DNA from: Petaurus breviceps papuanus
Lineage: Eukaryota > Chordata > Mammalia > Diprotodontia > Petauridae
Assembly (NCBI GenBank): GCA_028583685.1
Contig: JAMXIF010000086.1
Span: 18,226,483-18,290,482, forward strand
Direction of reading: 5' to 3'
Length of the DNA stretch: 64,000 nt
Numbering within the stretch: position 1 is the stretch's first letter; every line of letters begins with the position of its first letter. Made by a program: the position numbers and the translations under genes. Positions 33,180-44,666 of the stretch are shown in pieces. The notes beneath the pieces were generated by a model. That model saw only the letters and a list, made by a program, of their open reading frames with translations, was not told where the DNA came from and made no database searches.

Positions 33180-34735
33180 TATTTTTGATTGCTATATTTT
33201 TCCATCATTTTTTTTTACCTCTTTTTGACTTTGTGTTGTTTTTAATCATCATGAATATTATTATTTTGACTTTGCTTCCTTCATTCTATATCTGTGGTTC
33301 TCTAAATTCATCATTTTATCATTCCTTAAAGTATATCAAATTCCATAATCAGTTCAGCCCTCTTCCCCAATTATTCGGTATATAGTTTGTAGCCAACATT
33401 TTATCACAAATACGATGCTGTGAACTTTTTAATAGTCTTCTTGGGATGTAGTCACAGTAGTGGAATCTCTGGACCAAAGAGTCAGAACAGCTTAGTAATT
33501 TTCATTGCATAATTCTAGATTATTTCCCAGAACAGTTAAACCATTTTACATATCCACTGCCTTTGCACAGCCTTTTGATCGGTGAGTTTTCTTATCTAGC
33601 ATGATCAATATGAGCTGCTACCTCAAGGTGGTTTCAGTTTGCACTTTAATGATTATTAGTGATTTTAGACAATTTTCAGGTGGTTATTGATAATTTAATA
33701 TTCTCTTAATGTGCAGTTTAACCAATATTTTATTTCAGCATTTAAAATTTTTTTCATTTAACTGTTTACTTTCCTTCCCTTCCACCCCATATATAATGTA
33801 GAACAAAAGAAAAAAATCCTTGTAACTAATGTGCATAGTCAAGCAAAATAGATTCCCATAGTGTTCATGTCTAAAAATGCATGTATTATTCTGCATTTTT
33901 ACTCCATCATCCAATTTATTAATGAATCAAAAGATATTTAATCCCATCACCTCCTCAGCAGGAAGTAGATAATATTCTAGATAATAATCAGTCCTGTGGA
34001 ATCCTGACTGGTCACTTTTGTTGATCAGATTTCTTTTTTTTTAAATTTATTTATTATTGCTTTTTGGAGGGGGGAAGACAGGGCAGTTGGGGTTAAGTGA
34101 CTTGCCCAAGGTCACATGGCTGGTAAATGTTATATGTCTGAGGCCAGATTTGAACTCAGGGCCGGTTCTCTATTCACTGTGCCACGTAACTGCCCCATCC
34201 GAATTTTTAAGTCTTTCTAATTTTACCTGCATTAGTTTTGTTTCCAAAACTTTTCTGTTTTATGTAATCAGAATTGTCTGTTTTTTCTTTTGTGACTCTT
34301 TCCCCCACTGTGTTGCCTAATGAATTCTTCCCCTCTCTATAGATCTGAAAGGCTATTTCTTCCATACTTCTCTAATTTATTATGTCACCATTTATTTCTA
34401 AAATGTATCGATTTGGAGCTCAGTTTTGGTATGTGGTTTGAGATGTTGGCTGATGACTCATTCCATTCAGACTGCTTTCTGGTTTTCCCAGCAGGTTTTG
34501 TCCAATAATGAGTCCTTCCTTGCCAGTAACTGGAGTCTTTGCATTTCTCAAACATTATGCTGCTGTATTTATTTGTTTCTGCATATTATTTCACTGACCA
34601 GTCTCTCTTTTTGAACAGTCTCAAATCATTTTAATGATTGTTTTGTAGTACAGTTTGACATTTGGTACTGCTAGACCTCCTTCCATCTACTGATTTTATT
34701 ATTTCTCTTGAGCTTCTTGACCATTTGTTCCTTCA
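33180..34735 (-). mobile_element. L1-derived block (ORF2 and 3' UTR pieces), interrupted
   Basis: 33400-33720 resembles reverse L1 ORF2 3' coding (GGAATCTCTGGACCAAAG, CCAGAACAGTTAAACCATTT, GAGCTGCTACCTCAAGGTGG). 33745-34030 is an L1-type 3' UTR (TAATGTGCATAGTCAAGCAAA, CCTGTGGAATCCTGACTGG). 34200-34735 resembles more internal reverse ORF2. A SINE lies at 34035-34197. At least two copies may be abutted. Confidence 0.55.
34035..34197 (-). mobile_element. Mar1-like SINE
   Basis: TTGGGGTTAAGTGACTTGCC, AAGGTCACATGGCTGGTAAA, CCACGTAACTGCCCC. A CCTCCTGACT segment seen in sister copies is missing. Confidence 0.9.
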
Positions 34736-34913
34736 TAGATTGAAGTCTTTTAATCAGTAGAATATAACTGATAAACCCAACCTTAATCCAGTCCTTGTAA
34801 GCACTTCTGAGATTCTTCTCTCTGAGCTGCCTGAAATTTTGTGTGTCTGTGGCTGACCAGAACATCTGGGACTTTGCTGTTTTTCCCATCTGCCTTCTTT
34901 TTTATCTCCATAG

Positions 34914-35078
34914 GTGCATGGACTATACCGTACAACAGGTGCTAGTTTTGAGAAGGCCCAACAAGAGTTTGCAACAGGCGTGATGTCTAATAAAACCGTA
35001 CAGACAGCAGCCGCAAATGCAGCTTCAACAGCCGCAACAAGTGCAGCCCAGAATGCGTTCAAGGGTAACCAGATGTAG
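34914..35078 (+). CDS. SCAMP1: SCAMP1 terminal coding exon (cytosolic C-terminal tail)
   Basis: The acceptor ATCTCCATAG is followed by 54 codons and a TAG stop. The peptide starts [19 protein letters not shown], runs through the Ala/Thr/Ser-rich stretch and ends KGNQM. It corresponds to the cytosolic tail of SCAMP1, residues about 285-338 of a 338-residue protein. I recall the human end as KGNQI, so Met replaces the final Ile; ATC or ATT to ATG is a single-base change. Phase is 0, joining the Lys-Lys end of the previous exon to Val. L1-derived sequence on the minus strand lies within about 180 bases upstream of the acceptor. The exon continues without a splice site into the 3' UTR. Confidence 0.97.
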
Positions 35079-35316
35079 AGAAATCTCCAGACAACAACTA
35101 CACACTGTTACCTTTTGACTTTACTTTTTCTCAAGTTACTGTATTATTCTATGAAGATTTTTATGTTCTAAATACACACTATCCACAGCATGTATGTTTC
35201 CTGTTCACCTGTGCATGGGCAAAAACCAGGAAAAGTTCTTTGTTTAAATCCTTAACATTTTTTCTTCAACAATATTTCAGTGCTCCTCACAAAGAAAAAG
35301 ATTATACCGTATACTA

Positions 35317-35322
35317 AATAAA
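35317..35322 (+). promoter_or_regulatory. SCAMP1: Proximal SCAMP1 polyadenylation signal (AATAAA)
   Basis: AATAAA lies 239 bases after the stop codon and is followed by TATTCTCCATATTTTC and then a G/T-rich run (TGGGGGATGAGTGTTTC). It could give a short-UTR isoform. Its use is inference. Confidence 0.5.
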
Positions 35323-37936
35323 TATTCTCCATATTTTCTGGGGGATGAGTGTTTCAATGACTTATTTCAGTGATGGAACACTGAAATTAATATGGTACTT
35401 CATTATGATTAAAAATACATTTAGGTTTTAGCTGCAGTAATTCTTTTGGGAATCTTCTATTCAATATGAGGGACATCTAGGAGCAAGTGCATTGATTCTT
35501 CATTCCTGTCTCCCTGTTTGTACAGAAAGAAGTAGGGTAGGCTGAGAGTTTGGGAATTTCAATTTGGCTTGCTGGTGTGGAAGCTTTAGAAATTGATGAT
35601 GGCCTGTGTGCATTCGTTAAAAGCTGATGTAGATTTCATTTTGTTCTTTATTTTATTTTTAGGGTAATTCTTTTGATATCAACTTGTAAGCTTGCATGAA
35701 CACTATTGAGTTATTTAAATGTAATCAATTAGTGTTTTGGTTTAGAATTCATCTGTACCATTTTATGATTACAGGATTTGGTGGAATGTTTTTGCAATCA
35801 TAAGAAATGTTTTTAATAGAGTATTACACTCATAAACAAAAGTTGATTTGAGGGCTTAGATATTCTAACAGAATATGCAATGCAACATGCAGTTGAGTTA
35901 AAAAGATAACTGGTGCAGTAGAATTAAGTGATTGTACTTGCTTTTTTTTTTTTAAGAAACAATTTCAGTATTCATGTGTTAGGGAAAATGCTGTTAAAGA
36001 AAAGATGCTTTCTTATTTCTTGACATACTCTTGTGGTTAGTCTTTTCTATCCTTCCTCGGAGTGAAAATTTGGTTGTATTTAGGATTTATGTTTGTGTGT
36101 GTAATTTGTGTTTTAACAGTGAAAATTGTAGTTTTAACATTGGTATTAACTTTCTTACCTTTATAAGTCAGGTTGCCCTTTGTCCCCAAATATAAATATA
36201 CAGTGTTTTAACTTATTTTTCTTCTGTTATTTTCACTGCTGATAATTTTTTAAGCTGATGCTTCACACATACTTGAATTCCTTTTATTGCACTTCAGTCT
36301 TTGGGGTTTGAGACAAATCAAGTGAATTGTTTAGAATTCTGCAAATAGCAAGACTACTTCCAAGTGGAAGCAAGTAGTAAAATTAAAACATTTAAATATT
36401 CAGCATATACTGAGAAAGGAACTGAAAATAAAGCTAAATGTATTCATTGTGTAGGTTATACTACTCACTTGCCTCCTTGCTGCACAGAAGTTTCATGATA
36501 TAGTGCATTTGGTGTCATTCCTTCCCAAGTCATCCTTTGAAAAGGTCATGGAGGTGCTTGAGCAGTTTTTAAGGAGAAATAATACATTTGTTGAGAACAG
36601 CATAGATGAACTTGATTTTAAGGATGTTTATATGTAGGGAATATAATATTTGAATATAATGCAAAAGCCTTATTTTTAAAAAATTCACATCAACACCAAT
36701 AAGTAAATACTTGAAAAAGATCCCCCCTCACCCTTTCTATATTATAAAGTTAAATAAAATGCTGGATATGCTTAGCAACCTGACTAATCTTAAGAATCAT
36801 TGTATTAAGAATTTGGCCAAGTAACGTGGATCCAGTCAAAGGGCTTTCTGTCAAATTCAGTTGGGGCTATGACGAATTTGTATACTTGGAATACATTTCT
36901 ATGTTGTCTTTAGGAAAATCTAGTTCCTGTTATAAAGTTTTTAAAGCTATTTTTCCATCATTTTCTTCAGTAATAACTCCTGCAGGACTTATAAAGTAAA
37001 TACTGCAAATGACATCTTTCAGTGTGGGTCTTTCTGCTGCTGAGATGTATCAGAATATTTAATGATTTATTGTAACAACTTGACATTGGTTAAAACATTG
37101 ACTACTAAATGTCACAAGAACATTCATTCTTGGTCACCAACTCACATTCCAAATCTATTTTGGTGTTTTCTTTAACCACAGATTAAAAATTTGTTTTGGG
37201 GAGGACATTTAACATTTAAAAAGGAGATTAGATTAATTATCATTTCCTTGAGAATGGAAATATTTTTACATCCCCTACAGGGTGATGTTAAAAATTATCA
37301 TTACTAAGTGTAAAAGGATTCATAAAATCCATGGGTCCTTCTTTCTTCTTTTGTGGAGGGGAGGGTGGGGAAGTGTTTTGGAATAGATTTGTTTGGATAT
37401 TCTTGTTACAAATTTGTGTCGACAGTTGTATCTGTTTTTTTAAAGAGCAAATTTATGTTGAAATAATGCTGTAATGTCTGTAGCCAGGGATGAAAGGGGC
37501 TTTAAATCATTACTCCTTAAAGGAATTACCTTTCTCTGGTCAGTAAAAAAAATATTCATGTGTTCACTTTGAAAGCAGAGGCTGTTTGTTAAAATATTTT
37601 ATACTTTACCCTAAAATTTCCAGGTATTCCAGTCACAGAGCAATTTTACGACAGTATGCACCCATTTAATTTTTGTTTTCTAGTAATAAATTGTGGCTAA
37701 TTTATTTCAAAGTAAAGTTTGAACACTGGAAGTCATCGCTTAGTGGGCTGTAATTTAGGATTTGCATTATTTATCTAAGGGATGTTTGTATATTTTGTAA
37801 ATGATTAATAATGCTTTGCTATCATGGTGACTGTCTTGGTTCTATATAAATGCCCTTCTCATCTGTCCCTCTGCTGTTGCATGTTTTGAGTAGTTTGAAA
37901 GTTTTGTATATTTATTGTATTAACAGAGTGTCATAA

Positions 37937-37942
37937 AATAAA
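37937..37942 (+). promoter_or_regulatory. SCAMP1: Probable main SCAMP1 polyadenylation signal (AATAAA)
   Basis: The canonical hexamer in ATAAAATAAAGTAC is followed at the expected distance by a T/G-rich downstream element. It lies near the end of the repeat-free block. Confidence 0.65.
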
Positions 37943-37965
37943 GTACTGTTTACTGGATGTTTGCT

Positions 37966-39572
37966 CTGTATAGTTTTAAAGAATATATTAGAATGTTAAA
38001 GACAGGAATTACACAGGTTTGACCATACAGAGAATTCCACATTCGAAGTCTTAAAATTTATATATAATTTTATAATCTTTTGAAAAAAGAAGTAACCTAT
38101 CAGACCCACTTAGAATCCAACTGTACACAGTGTTGTAAGGAAGTATTTAAAAACATTCAGCACATAAATTTTTGTCTTATATTGGACTCAAAAAGCAATA
38201 GAGTATGGACTCATCTGTAATAAATCTAGTTTTAAGTATTAAACACAGATATCCTGTCTAAAATTGAACTAGATTTAACGTGTCCTGTCTAAAATTTAAA
38301 CTAGACTTGTTTGCTTTTTTTATTCAATTGGCACTTCTGTATCAATATTTTTTTCTGTTGTTTTTGTTTCCGTTATGTTCTCCTCTGCCCTCGTCCTTTT
38401 CTCCCCTCCCCAGCATCACTGCCGAATGCTGTTTTACGTGCTGACGTAGAGAAAAATGCCTGCTGTGTATTGCTGGATTCTCCATGTTCTGATCTAAAGA
38501 CTTTTTTGCAAGAATATAATTTGAAAGGATGTTCCTGCTACCCTTTACTTTGGGTGACACATTCACTTTAAGACAAACAGTATTTTCAGTTCGTGTTACC
38601 TTAAAAAATGAATTTGGATTTCCACAACTAATTTATTAAGAAAATGTTTTTCCTAGTTAACATTTCCTAATCCACACTGAATGATGTTTGTATTCTTAAA
38701 AATTTTTTTTCTTTAAACTTTTTTTGTTTCTATAAAGCTATATCTGTGTTATTTGTGCAGTTTTTATCTATTTATTGCTATGCTTTTCTCTTAGAATGTT
38801 AGCATCAACACCAATCTGTGCACTTTTATTAGTTAAAAATCAACAATTATTACTACTGTTCATTTGCAGAATTCATTGACTTAAGCATTTTTTGCTCCTT
38901 TGTATCAGAATTGTTACGATACTCGTATACTCATCTATTTCCCCCTTTTGTTTCATAAAATTTTTTTAGAAGTCATCTGTTGATTGAATGTAGTTTGAAC
39001 ACTCCAGAAGTCAAATAAATATGGTTAACTAAAATGTTGGGTTTTAAAAAAAAATTTGTTTCACAAACTTACCTTTTAGGGTTTAATTCACTATAAGACA
39101 TTGATTTAGGCCAGAATGTAATTTAAAATCTTGAATCCATAAACAGAATAAAATGAAGATTTATTTCAAAAGACAAAATTAAATTATATTCCAAGTCTTG
39201 GTATTAACGAGTTCAAATGTTTATATCTTAATATAGCATTACAGGAATGAAAATGTTTCTCTTAAACTTAATGCTATTTTCTCTAATAATATCTAATTTT
39301 ATATATAATATATAATATAATAATATTATATATTATATAATATAATAAATAATATCTAATTTTAAATTACTGTTTCTAGTAATTTAAAAATTACTAGCTT
39401 CAAAAAAAATTTTTTTTAATTACTAGCTTCATTTAAACTCCCCAGAGAAGAGATTACAGTAATTAGTAAAGTCATCTAGTTGCCAGCCCAGACTTTTCTT
39501 TTAGTAGTTTTGTAATGTATTAAATTTTTTAAAATCAATCTATAGATCCTCACTAGCACTATTCCCCTTTCT
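37966..39572. other. Repeat-poor region 3' of SCAMP1
   Basis: No SINE or LINE recognised over 1.6 kb. It could be part of a longer SCAMP1 UTR or simply intergenic. 39295-39365 is a nearly pure AT palindrome-rich stretch (TATAATATTATATATTATAT). Confidence 0.4.
39014..39019 (+). promoter_or_regulatory. SCAMP1: Possible distal SCAMP1 polyadenylation signal (AATAAA)
   Basis: AATAAA in GTCAAATAAATATGG is followed by AATGTTGGGTTTT. The sequence remains free of interspersed repeats to about 39570, so a longer UTR form ending near 39040 is possible. Evidence is weaker than for the 37937 site. Confidence 0.3.
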
Positions 39573-39737
39573 TTTTTTATTTTTTTTTTTAAGCAATCAG
39601 AGTTAAGTAACTTGCTCAAGGTTACACGGCCAGTTATTTCTGGGTATGGTGCCAAGTATCTGAGCCCAGATTTGATCCCCAGGTCATCCCGACACTGGAG
39701 CCGGTGCTCTTACTTGCTGTGCTACCTGGCCGCCCCC
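39573..39737 (-). mobile_element. GGCGGCC-headed SINE, second copy
   Basis: The reverse orientation has AAGCAATCAGAGTTAAGTAA, GGCCAGTTATTTCTGGG, TTTGATCCCCAGGTCATCCC and ends CTGGCCGCCCCC. The 15-base target duplication ACTATTCCCCTTTCT (39558-39572) and ACTATTCCCATTTCT (39738-39752) has one mismatch. Confidence 0.9.
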
Positions 39738-39752
39738 ACTATTCCCATTTCT

Positions 39753-40464
39753 TAATACTCCACTAGTATCATATCACATATTAGAAAACCACAAAATAAT
39801 AATGCCTTATTCAGATTGTATGAATTCCACAGCCTCACTTGATCTTCAAATGTTGATCCATTCATTTCATTTTGAACCTAATAACTTGACTGATCTAAAC
39901 TAAAAACTTCCTCACTGAAAGCCCATTCTTTTATTTGCATAGATATAGAGCAGAAAGTAATTATCCTTTTTAATATATTTGAATAGAGAGATCATTTTGA
40001 ATCCTGTGTTTTTATTATTATTATATATTAAATAACACAATTAAACAGACAGGGCTAGTAGCTGTCTGACCATTACATCCATACCTAGTTAGTTACCAAA
40101 GAAGGAAGGAAGCACCAACATCTGGGTTTTCAAAGGGGGGGGGGGGGCTCGATGGTTGCCCAGAGATTCATCTGGGTAAATCACACAACTCTTCCCAAAG
40201 CAAAACCTTGCCTCAGAGGTACATATAGCCTTCTCCAGGATCAGAGAACATCACAACCTCATGACCCACTTGACTACAAAGTAACAAAAGTTGTGCCTTC
40301 CTGAAAAACAAGCCTCCTTCAAAGCCTGCTTCTCCTGTGGGCTCTGCTCCACCCTTCAGCAGACTTCCTATGTGACCACATTCAGCCTATTAGGGGGCAC
40401 AGAGTTTAATTTCAAATCAGGAAAGGTCCTCAAGTTCCCTCAAGGGAAGATCTTCAAATTACCA
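39753..40464. other. Intergenic, unassigned
   Basis: Contains a G run at 40135-40147. No family or gene recognised. Confidence 0.4.
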
Positions 40465-40466
40465 TT

Positions 40467-40660
40467 ACAGTGTCCTTAACCTTTTGGGGGGTGTCAAGCA
40501 CCCCTTTGACAGTCTGGTAGAGACTATGAACCATATATTGTAACATTTTTTAATGCAATAAATAAAATACTTAGGAATACAAAGGATACCATATTTAAAT
40601 ACAGTCATCAAAAAAAAATTTTTTTTAAACCCACTAAGTTCACAGCATCCAGGTTAAAAA
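40467..40660. mobile_element. hAT-type MITE (family 2)
   Basis: Left end CAGTGTCCTTAACC, right end AGGTTAAAAATTCTTG. The interior has CACCCCTTTGACAGTCTGG and AATGCAATAAATAAAATAC, as in the 4324 copy read in reverse. No clear 8-base duplication. Confidence 0.6.
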
Positions 40661-42125
40661 TTCTTGCAGGTCTGCCCCCTTAAATTGTTAGGACCCTCAT
40701 GTGTAACATAAAATCTTCCTTAACTATTGAAGTAAGTTAACTACTTTTGTTTTAGCCTAATTTGGCAGGGCTCCTTTAGATTTTTCATGTAATAATTGGT
40801 GGGTCCTTGAACATGAAATCTCTGCCAGAAAAACAGCCTCTAATCATTGGTTCATTTAGCAATCGTATCATTCTCGATGGAGAAGTCCAGATTTAGATTG
40901 AGGATGCAGCAATATCACGTGACATCATAGGAATTCTGCACTGACATCTTCTCAAGATTACAACCCTTAGATTAACCAACACAGATCTTGTGAAAGAATA
41001 GTAGGAGGTGATGTATGTAGGATGGGAAGTTGTGTTAATTGGAGGTGAATGTAATTGTGTGATTTGAAAGTTGGGGGGGGGGTGTGGAGCCTAACACATT
41101 TTTTAACACATTTATTTATTTATCATTTACAAAAATAAGTCACAGCCTCTAACTCAAACTAAATTTTAATTTCAAAGAGAAAAGAGTTTTCAAAGGGATT
41201 GTACTTGGTTTAAAAATTCCATTAATAAAGAGTTTGTACCTTGACACAGGGAAGCAAGAATTTATATAGGACAAAAATAGATACTTGGTTCAATTTAGAT
41301 TAGATAAAGGTATCCCTTGAGCTAAAGTTGTTTATTTTTGTTATTGTAAATGTTTAAGTCCAGTTTGTGCCAGAAATTGTATATTAGCATTTAGTAGTAT
41401 GTGACCCATTTGACTGTTGTAAAAGGAATGTTCTGATAAATCCTTCACTGTAGAAGCAGAATAGTCTGATTTAAAATAGGCTGATTTAAAACATTTCTGT
41501 TGCCTCGTCATGTCCAGTGCCTTTAGTTACCATGTTTTAAAAATTGGTCATTTTTGGCCCTTCAGGGAAAGGGAACCCAAGTCAATTTATCATCCCTATA
41601 AGCAGACATGCCCTATCCCATGCCAGGTTCATTTACAAACATCACTAAAATGGTTTTATTTAGCTCTGTCCTCTAACCTTGACTTGGAAATTCCTATTTA
41701 GTCTTGACCACTGTCTACTACATTACATGTTTGAATCATAACCAACATAACTGAATGCTTGTCCATTGTTCCAAACTTGATATTTAAGGTTTCTCTAGGT
41801 CTATGGCTCAACATTGAAACCATTGATGGAACATAGTGGTAACAACCTCTCCAACCTATCATTTTTACCAGTTTTTTCTCCTGGTTCATCTAATCCCTGA
41901 ATTGAAATACTCATTTCCTGGATTCCAAATAGGCTGAGAAAAAATAATCAAGAAAAGGCTACCCATTATTGTGTTACTGTGACTGCTTAGCCTTAGGCTC
42001 CTGTCACCATTCCTACATGAATCTGATATCTTCCACATTCCTTAATATTGGGGCAGCATAGGGCAGGATTGGGTCCAGACCTGTGTAGGGCACAGCCTAG
42101 TCTGGGGCCATCCCCAGGTTCCCTG
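40661..42125. other. Intergenic, unassigned
   Basis: No gene or repeat family recognised. G-rich run near 41072. Confidence 0.4.
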
Positions 42126-42387
42126 ATTTTATTTTTGTGATTTGAAAGGCAGATTTTTAATCACTTAATTCTTACAGTCCTCCAGTCCAGCTTAGATATT
42201 TCTACTAAGGGGAAATGATGCTTTCTGGAAGCATTAACCTGAAACCTTTAGCACCTGACCTTAATATTCCAAGGTGGAAAAGTGAAAATACTGAACTTGT
42301 TCAGCTCACCTGTCTCCATCACTTCCAACCCACTATGACTTCATCTGGGGCTATTTGAATGTGTTTGTAAGTAGTAGGGAAAGAGCA
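42126..42387 (-). repeat. Left arm of an imperfect inverted repeat
   Basis: Its reverse complement matches 43462-43732 over about 260 bases. Shared stretches include TTTCACTTTTCCACCTTGGA, CAGGTGCTAAAGGTTTCAGG, CTTCCAGAAAGCATCATT and CCCCTTAGTAGAAATA. Family unknown. Confidence 0.85.
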
Positions 42388-42545
42388 AAGGAGGGTAAAG
42401 ATGAGAGATTATCCGGAAGAGCTTCTGAGGAGGATAGGAGAAGGCCCAATTAGAGTGGCAATAGGTTAGGAGAAGAGCCAATATTAGGTTCTGTAGTAGA
42501 GAGGTTTTAAGGAGCAGAGTAGAGATTACAAAGGACTCATTCATG
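42388..42545 (-). mobile_element. L2-like LINE fragment
   Basis: AAAGATGAGAGATTATCCGG, GGATAGGAGAAGGCCCAATT resemble reverse L2. Weak. Confidence 0.35.
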
Positions 42546-43269
42546 ATGGATGAGCCAGATTTTCTCAGTAAAGATGACAAGGTCCTTGGCTGACAGAGGG
42601 AATTGGGATTTCGGGGTGGGCAAAACTAGAGTTAGAATGGACAGACTCCAGAAGTTATACTTGAGCAAGAACTCCCTTTGTAGCATACACAACAAATGTT
42701 TGACCTCTTTGCTTAATGATCTCCAAAGGAGAGAAACCCAGGTTTCTTCCAACCTCTAGCTTTGGGGGGCTCTAATTGTGAGGAAGGCTAAATTTGTATA
42801 TTTGCCATTTCCACCTATGGCTATTTCTTCCTCTTAATACTAAGCATAACAAGAGTGTGAACCCACTTGCACATGGCAGCTTTGAAGACAGTGATCATGT
42901 GTGCTTCACATCAAACAGCCACAGTTACTTCAACTTTCCCATCAATGACATGGATGCCCAGCTCTTCACCATCCTAATTGTCCTCCTCTATAAACACCCC
43001 GGTTTACAATACCCTGCCTCAACCGTGGCATCTGGAATTGAACACAGTGCTGCAGATGTGGTCTGATGTTGTCAAAGTAGAATTCACGTGACTTGACAAC
43101 TTATTGTATATGGTAGATGAAGACACTATTTCAATAGCTTCCTGATCTTCCTGCTTCCAGTCTTGCCACTGCATCCCCCATAGTGCTACCAAATCAATAT
43201 TCCTCAAAGATCTGACCACAGGTCATATCCCTGCTCAAAAAAAAAATTCCCAGTAGGGGAGGTGAAGGA

Positions 43270-43440
43270 CTGAGGTTATTAACCTGGGGTCCAGATTTCA
43301 CAGGATCTGTGAACTTGGATGGAAAAAAAAAAAACTTTATTTCCACTAACCTTCTAACTCAAAATTTGTATTTTCTCCAATATTCTGAGAAAGGGGTTCG
43401 TAGGTTTCACCAGACTGCCAAAGGGGTCCATGACAAAAAC
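43270..43440. mobile_element. hAT-type MITE (family 2), truncated
   Basis: Starts CTGAGGTTATTAACCTGGGG and has CCAATATTCTGAGAAAGGGG and CTGCCAAAGGGGTCCATGAC. Confidence 0.6.
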
Positions 43441-43461
43441 CAAAACAAAACAAAACCAATT

Positions 43462-43732
43462 GCTCTTTCCCAACTACCTACAAACACATTCAAATCTCTC
43501 CCAGATAAAGTAATAAATAGTGGGCTGGAAGAAACTCTGATGGAGACAGGTGAACTGAATGAGTTCCATAGTTTCACTTTTCCACCTTGGAATGTTAAGC
43601 CAGGTGCTAAAGGTTTCAGGTTAGCTTCCAGAAAGCATCATTGCCCCTTAGTAGAAATACCTGAACTGGACTAGAGGGCTAGAAGAAATGAGTGATTACA
43701 AATCTGCCTTTCAAATTGCAAAAACAAAGGAA
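43462..43732 (+). repeat. Right arm of an imperfect inverted repeat
   Basis: Begins GCTCTTTCCCAACTACCTAC and ends TGCCTTTCAAATTGCAAAAA, mirroring 42126-42387. By eye roughly 80-85% identical with small indels. Confidence 0.85.
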
Positions 43733-44150
43733 ATACCCAAAGAACCCTGAGGGAAGGATGAAGTACAAACTCAGCTTGGAATCTTGTCTGCTTGCCTCAA
43801 GTATTACCACCATCTCCCTTCTAAAATCTTCCTCTTAGAATCCCTCATTTCCTTCCAGGCTTAGTTGAGGTGCCATTAGTCCTCTCTCCCACCTGAATTT
43901 ACCTTTTGTTCCCTGGGGAATGGCTGCAGTGGCATGTCAGTCACCTTGAGAGCAGGGCCTATTTTCTTCCTAACGGCCTCATGTAGTCAATGATTTAGTG
44001 TTGTTTTTTTTTTTTTAATTGAATCACATGAACTTGACATGTTAATGACATCATTACTTTCACATCTTCTCTCTGACATTATTGGCTTCTCTGGCGTGGC
44101 AAATAAAGTTAGTGGCCACTTTTTTTTGTTTGTTTATTTGGGGTTTTTTG

Positions 44151-44316
44151 CTTTTTTTTTTTTTTTTTGCAGGGGGAAGGTAGGGCAATTGGGGCTAAGT
44201 AACTTGCCCAAGGTCATTCGGCTAGTTTTTTGTGTTGTGTCTGAGGCCGCATTTGATTTCAGGTCCTCCTGACTCCAGGGCCAGTGCTCTATTCACTGCA
44301 CCACCTACCGACCCCT
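44151..44316 (-). mobile_element. Mar1-like SINE
   Basis: T run, CAATTGGGGCTAAGTAACTT, AAGGTCATTCGGCTAG, CTCCAGGGCCAGTGCTCTAT, CCACCTACCGACCCC. Confidence 0.88.
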
Positions 44317-44666
44317 AGTGATGACTTTTAGAGACAAGGAAACTACGTTCAGCATTTAGATGATTTGCCCAAGTAGCAACGTCAGCATTAGAAACCATGT
44401 TTCTCTTACTCTCATATTGACAGTTATTTTACAGGTTATTGACACTAGTGTTCTCCAGTATTGTCAGAGTTGAAAACTGAATTTATCTCCTCCAACAAAC
44501 TGTTTCCTTTCCCTAACAATCTATTTTTGGTCGATTCTGCAACTTTTCTTTCATTCTATGATTAGAATGTTAGGTCATCTTTCCTCCTCTTTATCTCTTC
44601 AGTCACCAAGTCTTATCTGCTTCATAAACATGTCACTCTTTTCTCTCATTTTCCTCTGATGTTTTT

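Larger units (their letters stand above)
35079..37965 (+). other. SCAMP1: SCAMP1 3' untranslated region (main form)
   Basis: About 2.9 kb after the stop carries no recognisable SINE, LINE or DNA transposon, in contrast to the introns and intergenic DNA here, which carry one every few hundred bases. It is AT-rich with many ATTTA and TTTGTA stretches, as is usual for a long mammalian 3' UTR. The likely main end is just after the AATAAA at 37937-37942, which is followed within about 20 bases by a TG-rich tract (ACTGGATGTTTGCTCTGTA). The 3' limit is inferred from these signals, not from transcript data. Confidence 0.75.
43110..44000 (+). mobile_element. L2 LINE 3' region, interrupted
   Basis: Left piece to 43265: TTCCTGATCTTCCTGCTTCC, GATCTGACCACAGGTCATATC, CCCTGCTC. 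Right piece from 43755: AAGTACAAACTCAGCTTGGA, GAATCCCTCATTTCCTTCCAG. A hAT element and the inverted-repeat arm separate them. Confidence 0.6.

Noticed and set aside
38300-38575. Possible extra exon with an 86-codon frame
   Set aside because: A CTCCCCAG acceptor-like site exists before ATCACTGCC, but the peptide matches nothing I recognise and no donor follows. Left as unassigned sequence 3' of SCAMP1.
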